From Coriobacteriales bacterium (GTDB lineage Bacteria; Actinomycetota; Coriobacteriia; Coriobacteriales; UBA8131), in the NCBI GenBank assembly GCA_031263105.1, contig JAISGJ010000070.1:1-36594 (forward strand): DNA of 36,594 nucleotides, read 5' to 3'. Of this stretch, positions 8,296-17,850 are shown piece by piece. The first letter of the stretch is position 1. The number at the start of each line of letters is the position of its first letter. The position numbers and the translations under genes are program-made. A model generated the notes under the pieces. It was not told where the DNA came from, did not search any database, and worked only from the letters and a program-made list of their open reading frames with translations.

Positions 8296-10064
8296 GCGCT
8301 TCCGAGCACAACGAGTCCGACGGACGCGGCGGACGCGGCGGACTCCCCAAGCTTCTTAGGCGCTTCGTCCGCTGCTACCGTCCGTACAAGGGGCTGTTCT
8401 TCCTCGACCTGGGCTGCGCGGCAGCTGTCGCGTGCCTCAGCCTGCTGTTCCCCTTTACCGTAAGCGGCATCGTCGACAGCCTGCTGCCCCAGGGCGAATG
8501 GACGCTGATCCTGATGGCCTGTCTCGGCCTCGTCGGCGTCTACGCGCTCAACAGCCTGCTCAGTTTCGTCGTCGGCTACTGGGGCGAGCGGCTGGGGCTC
8601 AACATCGAGACCGACCTGCGCCTGGAGGCCTACAGCCACCTGCAGAAGCTCTCGTTTCGTTACTTCGACAACAACCGCACGGGCAAGCTCGCCTCGCGCA
8701 TCTCCAACGATCTGTTGGACGTAGGCAACATGGTGCACTACGGTCCCGAGCACCTCATCATCGCCGTCAGCACCATACTGGGGGCGACGGTGCTGATGAT
8801 GCGGGTGAACGTCGCCTTGGCGCTCGTGATGGTAGCGCTGACCGTGGCCGTCCTCACCATCAACATCTACTTCATGCGCAGGCTGGTGGCGGCGCGCAAG
8901 CAGCTGTTCAACGCCATCGGGGGCCTCATGGCGCGTCTTGAGGACGGCATCGGCGGCATCCGGGTGGTGCAGGCCTTTGCCAACGAGGACTACCAGCAGC
9001 ACCTGTTCGCCCAAGACAACAGGCGCTTCGGCGAGGCCAAGATATCCGGCTTCCGCGACTTTGCCTTAAGCGAATCGGTGACCTCCCTGCTCACCAACCT
9101 GTTGCCCATCGCCGCCCTGCTCGGCGGCAGCTGGCTTGCGCTGAACGGCACCATGAGCAACGGTGACCTCTTTGGCTTCATCCTGCTCGCCAATGCGGTG
9201 CTCGTGCCCATCAGGCTGCTGGCGGCCTTCTCGGTGCGCTTCCCCAATGGGCTGGCAGGGTTCAGGAACTTCTGCGAACTGATGGACAGAGAGCCGGAGA
9301 TACAGGATGGACCCACTGCCAGCGACATCCGTATTGAGCGCGGGGAGGTGCGCTTCGAACAGGTGAGCTTTTCCTACGACAGCCAAAAGCCCGTGCTGCA
9401 AGGCATCAGTCTCACCGCCGCACCCGGCCAGACCGTGGCCTTTGTGGGCAGCTCGGGCTGCGGCAAGACGACGCTCTGTAGCCTGCTGCCCCGCTTCTAC
9501 GAGCCGAGTTCCGGGCGCATCAGCATCGACGGCGTTGACATTCGCGAGATGACGCTGACCTCGCTGCGCCGGCAGATAGGCATCGTGCAGCAGGACGTGT
9601 TCCTCTTCGCGGGCAGCATACGCGACAACATCCGCTTCGGTCGTCTCGATGCCAGCGACGAGGAGATATGGGAGGCCGCACGGCTGGCGCAGCTGGACGA
9701 GTTCATCGTCCAGCAGGCAGATGGCCTTGACACCGCCATCGGAGAGCGCGGCGTCAAGCTCTCGGGCGGGCAGCGCCAGCGTCTGGCCATCGCGCGCATG
9801 TTCCTCAAGAACCCGCCCATCCTGATACTGGATGAGGCGACCTCATCGCTTGACACCCAGACGGAGGCCGCCATCCAACAGTCCCTGGCACGCCTGAGCG
9901 AGGGGCGCACCACCCTGGTGGTGGCACACCGCCTGCCCACTGTCCGCAACGCCGACCGCATCTTCGTCTTGAGCGAGGGGCGCGTCGCCGAGCAGGGCGA
10001 GCACGGCTCGCTTGTCGCCCTGGGAGGCATCTACCGGCGACTCCACGCATTGCAGGCGGGATGA
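8292..10064 (+). CDS. Exporter-fold ABC half-transporter (membrane + ATPase)
   Basis: A 590-residue fused transporter subunit. A six-span type-I exporter membrane domain occupies about residues 25-320. The ATPase follows with Walker A GSSGCGKTT near 386, the Q-loop in IGIVQQDVFLF, signature LSGGQRQRLAIARMF near 489, Walker B ILILDEATSSLD and the H-loop (VVAHRL). The start is TTG at 8292, overlapping the previous stop (TTGA), which implies translational coupling. Only one half-transporter is present, so it should be a homodimer. Exporter-fold proteins in iron-uptake clusters (YbtPQ, IrtAB) actually import metallophores; this one could do that or export a product of the nitrogenase-like enzyme. 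Confidence 0.92.
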   Translation: MSASEHNESDGRGGRGGLPKLLRRFVRCYRPYKGLFFLDLGCAAAVACLSLLFPFTVSGIVDSLLPQGEWTLILMACLGLVGVYALNSLLSFVVGYWGERLGLNIETDLRLEAYSHLQKLSFRYFDNNRTGKLASRISNDLLDVGNMVHYGPEHLIIAVSTILGATVLMMRVNVALALVMVALTVAVLTINIYFMRRLVAARKQLFNAIGGLMARLEDGIGGIRVVQAFANEDYQQHLFAQDNRRFGEAKISGFRDFALSESVTSLLTNLLPIAALLGGSWLALNGTMSNGDLFGFILLANAVLVPIRLLAAFSVRFPNGLAGFRNFCELMDREPEIQDGPTASDIRIERGEVRFEQVSFSYDSQKPVLQGISLTAAPGQTVAFVGSSGCGKTTLCSLLPRFYEPSSGRISIDGVDIREMTLTSLRRQIGIVQQDVFLFAGSIRDNIRFGRLDASDEEIWEAARLAQLDEFIVQQADGLDTAIGERGVKLSGGQRQRLAIARMFLKNPPILILDEATSSLDTQTEAAIQQSLARLSEGRTTLVVAHRLPTVRNADRIFVLSEGRVAEQGEHGSLVALGGIYRRLHALQAG

Positions 10065-11152
10065 TGAGGAAGGCGGGCGGGGCGGCTGCCTCCAGCGGCG
10101 GCGGCGCAGCAGAAAGCGTGGACAGCGGCATAAAGGCCGCTCGACCGCGTCTCAGCGGCCACCCCCGCATAGCCCTCGCGCTCATCGGCGGCGGGGCGGT
10201 CGTCCTTGTGGCGACGATGGCCTTCTCGCTTTCCCAAGGCTCCTCCAGCGTGCCCCTGCAAACGGTGCTCGACGCCGTGTTCTCCTTCGACCCTTCCCAG
10301 CTCCAGCATCAGGTCGTCATCGACCTGCGCCTGCCCCGCGTCCTGGCAAGCGCACTGGTGGGCGCCTCCTTTGCGGTGGCGGGGGCCATCATGCAAGGCA
10401 CGACGCGCAACCCTTTGGCGGACTCGGGCATCATGGGGCTCAACGCCGGCGCGGGCTTTGCCATCGCCGTCTGCTACGCCTTCTTCCCGGGCTTAAGCTA
10501 CCTGAGCTTGATACTGATGTCGTTCCTCGGGGCGGCGATGAGCACGGGGCTGGTGATGGGCATAGCCTCGCTGCGCGGCGGCGGCAACCATCCCATGCGG
10601 ATGGTGCTGGCAGGAGCAGCGGTCAGTGCGCTTTTGGCGGCTCTTGCCCAAGGCATCGCGCTGTACTTCGACGTGGCCCAAGACATCATGTTCTGGACGA
10701 CGGGCGGCGTGGCCGGCTCCAACTGGGAGCAACTGCGCATCATGGCCCCCTTCGTCCTGCTGGCCCTGCTTGCGGCCTTGGCCCTTTCGCGCTCGGTCTC
10801 CCTCCTGAGCCTGGGCGAGGATGTCGCCCGAGGCCTGGGGCTCAACACCCTGGCAGTGAGCGTGCTTTGCGCCGTGGTGGTGCTGGTGCTGGCGGGGGCC
10901 TCGGTGGCGGTGGTGGGCGCCGTGGGCTTTGTGGGCCTGGTCATCCCCCACCTCGCACGCTTTGCCGTAGGGATGGACTACCGTTGGATCATCCCTGTGT
11001 CGGCGGTGCTCGGCGCTCTGCTCGTGGTGCTGGCCGACCTGGGCGCGCGCATGCTCAACCCGCCCTTCGAGACCCCCATCGGCGCCCTGATCGCCCTGAT
11101 AGGCGTGCCCTTCTTCCTCTACCTGGCCCGCAAGCAGAAACGGGCGCTGTGA
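10061..11152 (+). CDS. FecCD-family permease 1
   Basis: A 363-residue inner-membrane permease of the FecCD/BtuC family with about nine to ten hydrophobic segments. Family motifs include LRLPRVLASALVGASFAVAG, QGTTRNPLADSGIMGLNAGA and GFVGLVIPHLAR, the last being the cytoplasmic loop that contacts the ATPase. The ATG overlaps the stop of the half-transporter (ATGA). The N-terminal 40 residues are cytoplasmic and Gly/Ala-rich. It pairs with the permease at 11152 to form the heterodimeric pore. Confidence 0.92.
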   Translation: MMRKAGGAAASSGGGAAESVDSGIKAARPRLSGHPRIALALIGGGAVVLVATMAFSLSQGSSSVPLQTVLDAVFSFDPSQLQHQVVIDLRLPRVLASALVGASFAVAGAIMQGTTRNPLADSGIMGLNAGAGFAIAVCYAFFPGLSYLSLILMSFLGAAMSTGLVMGIASLRGGGNHPMRMVLAGAAVSALLAALAQGIALYFDVAQDIMFWTTGGVAGSNWEQLRIMAPFVLLALLAALALSRSVSLLSLGEDVARGLGLNTLAVSVLCAVVVLVLAGASVAVVGAVGFVGLVIPHLARFAVGMDYRWIIPVSAVLGALLVVLADLGARMLNPPFETPIGALIALIGVPFFLYLARKQKRAL

Positions 11153-12204
11153 TGGGCGCTGTGGTGCCGTCGCCCCCGCACCAGGCGCAACGTTACAAGC
11201 GCAGGCTCCTCATCCGCAACACGGTCATAGTCGCGTCCTTTGCCCTGGTGCTGCTGGCAGCGCTTGCCCTGAGCATGAACTCCGGTTACACCCGCCTGCT
11301 GCCAGGCGACATCGTGCGGATACTGCTCGGCGGCGGCACGCGACAGGAGAACCTCGTCCTCCTTGACTTCAGGCTGCCACGCATCGTCCTGTCGTCCCTG
11401 GTCGGCATGGGGCTTGCCTGTTCGGGCTGCATCATCCAGGGCATCTCGCGCAACGGGCTGGCCGATCCCGGCATCCTGGGCATCAACGCCGGGGCCGGCC
11501 TGATGGTGATCCTGTACGTGCTGCTCTTTGGGACGACCTCCTTCCTCGCACTGTTCACCCTGCCGTTCCTGGCGCTTGTGGGGGCAGGGGCCGCAGCCGT
11601 CGTCATCTATCTCATCGCCTTCAAGCGCGGCGAGGGCGTGGCTCCCATACGCCTGATAATCTCCGGCCTGGCCATGCAGGCGGGCATCGTCGCGCTCACC
11701 ACCCTCCTCGTGGTCAAGCTCGACGAGACGCAGTTCGACTTTTGGGCGACCTGGGAGGCCGGCAGCATCTGGGGGTCCAATTGGAAGTTCGTTCTGACCC
11801 TCCTCCCCTGGCTGCTGGTGCTGCTGCCCTATGTGCTGAGCAAGGCGCGCACGCTCGACATCCTCAACATGGGCGACGACACGGCCTCGGGGCTGGGCGT
11901 GCCAGTGGAGCGGGAGCGCCGCAGGCTCCTCGCTGTCTCTGTGGCGCTTGCAGCCACCTGCGTGGCGGTGAGCGGCTCCATCAGTTTTGTGGGGCTCATC
12001 GCCCCGCACCTGGCACGGCGTCTGGTGGGACCACGTCACGCCATTCTGCTGCCCACCTGCGCCTTGGCTGGAGCCGTGCTGCTCACCGTGGCGGACACCA
12101 TCTCACGTGTCGCCTTCCAGCCGAGCGAGATACCTACCGGCATAGTGGTCGCGGTGGTAGGTGCCCCCTACTTCCTCTACTTGCTGGCGACGAGCAGGCA
12201 ATGA
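11152..12204 (+). CDS. FecCD-family permease 2
   Basis: A 350-residue paralogue of the preceding permease. Motifs: FRLPRIVLSSLVGMGLACSG, QGISRNGLADPGILGINAGA and FVGLIAPHLARRLVG. Its ATG at 11152 shares its first base with the last base of the upstream stop. FecCD permeases commonly occur as two adjacent genes forming one pore, so one transporter with two permease subunits is the simplest reading. Confidence 0.92.
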   Translation: MGAVVPSPPHQAQRYKRRLLIRNTVIVASFALVLLAALALSMNSGYTRLLPGDIVRILLGGGTRQENLVLLDFRLPRIVLSSLVGMGLACSGCIIQGISRNGLADPGILGINAGAGLMVILYVLLFGTTSFLALFTLPFLALVGAGAAAVVIYLIAFKRGEGVAPIRLIISGLAMQAGIVALTTLLVVKLDETQFDFWATWEAGSIWGSNWKFVLTLLPWLLVLLPYVLSKARTLDILNMGDDTASGLGVPVERERRRLLAVSVALAATCVAVSGSISFVGLIAPHLARRLVGPRHAILLPTCALAGAVLLTVADTISRVAFQPSEIPTGIVVAVVGAPYFLYLLATSRQ

Positions 12205-12255
12205 GCGCCGAGCCTGTCTCGCGCTCCGCGCCTCTGGCGTGGGATGCCCCGGGGC

Positions 12256-12299
12256 CCACCGCCCTCCGCATCCTGCCCCACCGCCCTCCGCATCCTGCC
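12256..12299 (+). repeat. 22-bp perfect tandem duplication
   Basis: Two identical 22-bp units beginning CCACCGCCCTCCGC lie at 12256-12277 and 12278-12299, in the 127-bp gap between permease 2 and the ATPase gene. This is the only sizeable gap among the transporter genes and looks like a recent duplication. Confidence 0.8.
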
Positions 12300-12331
12300 C
12301 GCCCCTGCCAGCCGACGAAAGGACAAACGCG

Positions 12332-13144
12332 ATGTCGTGCATCGTAACCGAGAGACTGTCCGTGGCCTACGACCGCCGCCTGGTGGTCGACACCCTTGAC
12401 ATGCGGGTGCCCAAAGGCCGGATAAGCGTCATCATCGGTCCCAACGGCTGCGGCAAATCCACGGTGCTCAAGGCGGTGGGACGGCTGCTCAGGCCGCGTG
12501 GCGGTGCGGTCTACCTCAACGGCGATGACATCAGCTCGCTGCCGACCCGCGAGGTCGCCCGTCGAATGGCCATACTGCCGCAGTCGCCCCAGGCCCCGCC
12601 GGGCCTCACGGTGGGCGAGCTGGTGGGCTACGGGCGCTTCCCTCATCGGAACGGCCTCAAGCGCAGCACGGCACAGGACAGGCATGCCGTCAGCTGGGCC
12701 TTGGAGGCGACACGCCTGACCGAGTTCGAGACGGTGGAGATAGACAGCCTCTCCGGTGGACAGCGCCAGCGCGTCTGGATAGCCATGGCACTGGCGCAAC
12801 AGACCGAGGTCATCCTCCTCGACGAGCCGACCACCTACCTCGACCTGGCCTATCAGCTCGAGATACTCGAGTTGCTGCACCACCTCAACCGCACACAAGG
12901 CTGCACCATCGTCATGGTGCTGCACGACCTCAACCTGGCGGCGCGCTTTGCTGACCACATGCTGGCAGTCCGCGACGGCAGCATCGTCTGTCACGGCAGC
13001 CCGCACGAGGTGATGACCCCGCAGACGCTGGGGGAGACCTTCGGCATCCACGCCCACATAGCCGACGACCCCTGTACCGGTCGCCCTTCCTGCATAAGCT
13101 ACAGCCTGCTCGCGCAGCGCGAATGCAAGGAGCAGGCGTGCTGA
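12332..13144 (+). CDS. FecE/BtuD-type ABC transporter ATPase
   Basis: A 270-residue cytoplasmic ATPase energising the FecCD permeases. Walker A GPNGCGKST is at residues 37-45, the Q-loop in MAILPQSPQAP, signature LSGGQRQRVWIAMAL near 140, Walker B VILLDEPTTYLDLAYQ near 160 and the H-loop in VLHDLNLAARFAD. The TYLD form is typical of iron-chelate and cobalamin ATPases. ATG at 12332 is preceded by GAAAGGA and gives the normal family N-terminus. The next gene starts inside its last codons (GTGCTGA). Confidence 0.93.
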   Translation: MSCIVTERLSVAYDRRLVVDTLDMRVPKGRISVIIGPNGCGKSTVLKAVGRLLRPRGGAVYLNGDDISSLPTREVARRMAILPQSPQAPPGLTVGELVGYGRFPHRNGLKRSTAQDRHAVSWALEATRLTEFETVEIDSLSGGQRQRVWIAMALAQQTEVILLDEPTTYLDLAYQLEILELLHHLNRTQGCTIVMVLHDLNLAARFADHMLAVRDGSIVCHGSPHEVMTPQTLGETFGIHAHIADDPCTGRPSCISYSLLAQRECKEQAC

Positions 13145-13833
13145 GGGGAGACGACAGAACGCCCGCCGCAGCGGCACAACCGGCCTTACGGCCGACGAAC
13201 CATTGTCCCCTGCACACCGCCTTGGCCCTTTCCGTGGCGGTCGAGGGGCTCTCCACGCTGGTGGTGGGCTCGGGCGAGTGCGGCTCCTATGGTCACAAGG
13301 TGGTGCAGGCGCACGGCAGCGCCTTGCAGGCAGAGGGCGGCGGTGGGACGGCGGGGCGGGGCAGGGCCCGTACAGCCCTGCGTACAGCCCTGCACTGGTT
13401 TTACGTGCTCGACGAGCAGGAGGTGGTGTTCGGCTGCCGGGAAGGAGTGACGGCCGCCCTCGAGGAGATGAGCGGGAGCGGGGCGGGCGCTATCCTCGTG
13501 ATAAGCACCTGTGTGGCCCACGTGGTGGGCGAGGACTTTGACGGCCTGCTCGGCGAACTCGAAGGGCGGCTCGACGCACGGCTGTTCCACGTGCCCCTGC
13601 CGCATTTTGAAGGGGACGGCCCCGAGGCCGGCTTCATCAAGAGCCTCGAGGTGCTGGTTCCCCATTGGACACGAAGCGAGCGCGGCAAGGATCTCATACG
13701 ACGCATCGAATCGGCGCCGTATGAAGAGATGAAGGCCGCCGCGCACGAGGTGACGGCCGCGCTTGCGGCCCACGGCAGCGCCTTTGAGACACCCGCAGCA
13801 GCGAAGGAGACACCGGATGCCCCTGTATCGTGA
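13138..13833 (+). CDS. Short nitrogenase component-1-like protein (NifD/BchN-like, three Cys)
   Basis: About 231 residues from a GTG start overlapping the ATPase stop. The opening CPLHTALALSVAVEGLSTLV followed by GSGECGSYG matches the first cluster-binding segment of nitrogenase component 1: C23 and C48 are 25 residues apart, as in NifK (NifD 26). C125 in ISTCVAHVVGEDF matches the third cluster cysteine (compare TTC-x3-VIGDD). VVFGCREGV near residue 96 matches the usual VVFGG motif but carries an extra Cys (C100). Full-length family members are 400-500 residues; this one is essentially the first Rossmann domain plus a short helical tail. Residues about 60-80 are a Gly/Ala-rich loop. Intact motifs and tight coupling to its neighbours argue against a pseudogene. 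Function unknown. Confidence 0.78.
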   Translation: MLRGDDRTPAAAAQPALRPTNHCPLHTALALSVAVEGLSTLVVGSGECGSYGHKVVQAHGSALQAEGGGGTAGRGRARTALRTALHWFYVLDEQEVVFGCREGVTAALEEMSGSGAGAILVISTCVAHVVGEDFDGLLGELEGRLDARLFHVPLPHFEGDGPEAGFIKSLEVLVPHWTRSERGKDLIRRIESAPYEEMKAAAHEVTAALAAHGSAFETPAAAKETPDAPVS

Positions 13834-14619
13834 GATGCCCCCGCCGACCAGCCGCATGAAGATGCTCTGGGCACTCGCAGGCGTGCGAGGCGCCTTGGTC
13901 CTCGAATACGGCTGCGAGGGCCATATGCTGTACGCCCAGAGTTTCCATGAGCGCGTCGGGCTTGAGAGCGAGGCGCGGCGGCTGCGTTCCACCCATCTTG
14001 AGAATTCCGATATCGTCTTTGGCGGCAGCACGCGCCTCGAAGAGGCTTTGGCGGAGCTGGTCGAGGGCCCTGCGGACACAGGCACACAGGCCGTCTTTCT
14101 GCTGCCTTCCAGCGTGCCCATGGTGATCGGCTTCGACCTTCTTGCCGTTGCCGCCGAAGCACAGGAGCGCTGGCCCGAGCTGCCAATCATCGCACTGGAT
14201 GCCGGGGGCTTCGGCGCAGCGCCGGCCTACGGCACCGAGCAGGCCCTGCTTGCCCTGGCCCGTGGTCTGGCACACGACACGATGCGAACCGAGGGGCCGA
14301 GCGCCAACATCATCGGCATCTGCTCGGAGCCCTTCGGCCCCCGCACCGACACCACCGGGCTTATCGCCCGACTCCGCAGCTCCTTCGGCCTCGATGTGCT
14401 CAACGTGATGACGGCCGACTGTTCGGTGCAAAGCCTCAACGGCATGGGTGCGGCACACCTCAACCTTGCTGCAGGCACCGAGGCCCTCGCCTGTGCCCGC
14501 TACCTCGAACAGCGCTTTGGCACCCCTTGGGTATCGTGTTCCACCGAAGGCGCCCTGCATGAGGGCGTCTTCGAGAACAGAGATGACATCTATAAGGCAC
14601 TTGAGAGAAAGGTAGACCC

Positions 14620-14623
<4 letters not shown>
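13817..14623 (+). CDS. Short nitrogenase component-1-like protein, second subunit (one Cys)
   Basis: A 268-residue protein. Its ATG at 13817 lies 17 bp before the previous stop, after GAAGGAG. MLWALAGVRGALVLEYGCEG aligns with the second cluster-cysteine segment (C33). The first cysteine position, about 25 residues earlier, falls in a Pro-rich stretch with no Cys. The third position reads LLPSSVPMVIGFD, with Ser in place of Cys. LENSDIVFGGSTRLEEAL is a hallmark of component-1 proteins. NIIGICSEPFG and AAHLNLAAGTEALACARYLE resemble the second domain. The third domain of full-length homologues is absent. With its neighbour it would form a pair contributing 3+1 cysteines, as if to hold one bridging [4Fe-4S] cluster. 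No FeMo-cofactor ligands are recognisable. Confidence 0.78.
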
Positions 14624-16619
<1,996 letters not shown>

Positions 16620-17045
16620 ATAAAAGGTTTGGGCGAAACCACACGGGAAGACGGCCCAGGCAGTGCGGTAAGGGAGCAAGAAATAAACACAGGGACGACA
16701 GAGAAGGGCACGTTGCCTCGCGCCATCAGGCGAGCGGGCAGAACTGCGCTGTCGCCCCTTGTGGCAGGCATGACGAATCTCCCGTCAGCTGCGCCAGCAG
16801 GCGCTCACATACAAATAGGAGGGAGGGGGGCGTTTTCGTGGAGAAAACGGCTGGTAATGTAACCACCCCCTCACCGGCTTCTGGCACTGACGTAAGATCT
16901 TATCCAAAACAGCAGAGCTCGAGCAGGGCCCCTCCGGTGCAGGAGCAACAGACGCCAACTCTTATCACAAACCGAAAGCTGCACGGAGACGGTCTGCAAA
17001 AGGCATGCCGCTCGCAGCCAACAGATTCACAGAACGGAGAACAGA
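16620..17045. other. Intergenic stretch without recognisable gene
   Basis: This stretch separates the NifH-like gene and its hairpin from the small membrane protein. It contains one short hairpin (CGTTTTC at 16831-16837 with GAAAACG at 16843-16849, preceded by a purine-rich GGAGGGAGGGGGG). No supported coding frame, tRNA or riboswitch was seen. Confidence 0.5.
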
Positions 17046-17393
17046 ATGGATGGCAGGATCAACGACCTGCAACAGACCGCAGGCAAGATACAGAATACGT
17101 ACAGCAAGCTCATAGGGCCGATCATCTCGATCATAGTTCCTATCGCACTTCTCGCTATAGTGGTCTACATCACACTCGGCGGCGCCTTCGACGTCGGTGC
17201 CCTCGCTAACGAGAACGGCGTCGTGCGCATCCCTGTGGTGTTTCTTTTCATCGCCCTGCCCATCGGCTGGCTGATCGACGCCGTGGGCGTCACTGCGGGC
17301 CTGTCCATCATAAGCGCAGTGTTGGGACTCTGGCTCATAGGCGGTATCTTTGGTTTGAGAAAAGCGCTGAAGGGCCTGAAGTCAGCCAGGTAG
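17046..17393 (+). CDS. Small membrane protein of unknown function
   Basis: A 115-residue protein with an amphipathic N-terminal helix (residues 1-22) and three hydrophobic segments at about 23-45, 60-80 and 80-103. It ends in a basic tail (RKALKGLKSAR). GGAGA lies 5 nt before the ATG. No family is recognised. It stands alone, flanked by a non-coding stretch and a repeat element. Confidence 0.75.
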   Translation: MDGRINDLQQTAGKIQNTYSKLIGPIISIIVPIALLAIVVYITLGGAFDVGALANENGVVRIPVVFLFIALPIGWLIDAVGVTAGLSIISAVLGLWLIGGIFGLRKALKGLKSAR

Positions 17394-17401
17394 CTACAGC
17401 T

Positions 17402-17668
17402 CACACCCCACTGTCATTTCGAGCCCCGCCGAGGAATCCTTGGGTCCGAGTGCCCGGAAAACGCACCGCGTTTTCAGCGAGGACGGCGCGACAGTCCAGT
17501 GGACTGTCGCGGGGCGAAGCTGCGAAGCAGCGGGTGAGCCCATGGAACCGACAGGCCCACGGATCACGCAGTGTCCAACGGCAGGTCGGGGGGCCCTTCG
17601 ACCTGCGGTCGACCGCTGGCGCGGTCGAAGATTCCTCGACAGGCTCGGAATGACAGTGGGGGTGTGAA
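17402..17668. repeat. Dispersed inverted repeat element, copy 2
   Basis: The outer arms are CACACCCCACTGTCATTTCG at the left and CGGAATGACAGTGGGGGTGT at the right, near-perfect inverted copies. Inside are GAGGAATCC/GATTCCTC inverted ends, a palindrome GAAAACGC-ACC-GCGTTTTC (17457-17475), and a GTCGACCGCTGGCGCGGTCG segment near the right end. It is about 267 bp long with single-unit arms, so it may represent the unexpanded form of the family. The remaining 17669-17850 has no gene. Confidence 0.88.
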
Positions 17669-17712
17669 CACATATGACCTGACGGCCCGGATCTGCCTGC
17701 GCGATCCCTTGC

Positions 17713-17741
17713 GTGCAATCTGCGGCGGATACCAGTACAAT
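17713..17741 (+). promoter_or_regulatory. Possible ftsK promoter
   Basis: TACAAT at 17736-17741 is a good -10 hexamer. GTGCAA at 17713-17718 is a weak -35 at 17-bp spacing. A separate TTGACA at 17747-17752 lacks a matching -10. It lies about 110 bp before the ftsK start, after the repeat element. Hexamer match only. Confidence 0.3.
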
Positions 17742-17850
17742 GGCTGTTGACAGGGAAGCGCGGGGCCAGAGGCGGTGCCATCGGCTCTGAGGGTCGGCGC
17801 TTCCAGAATAAAGGCGACACAACGCAGTTCAAACGTACACGGAGGTCTCC

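Noticed and set aside
12201-12347. 48-codon frame starting ATGA at the end of permease 2
   Set aside because: It overlaps the start of the ATPase gene, is Pro/Arg-rich from the 22-bp duplication and has no conserved features.
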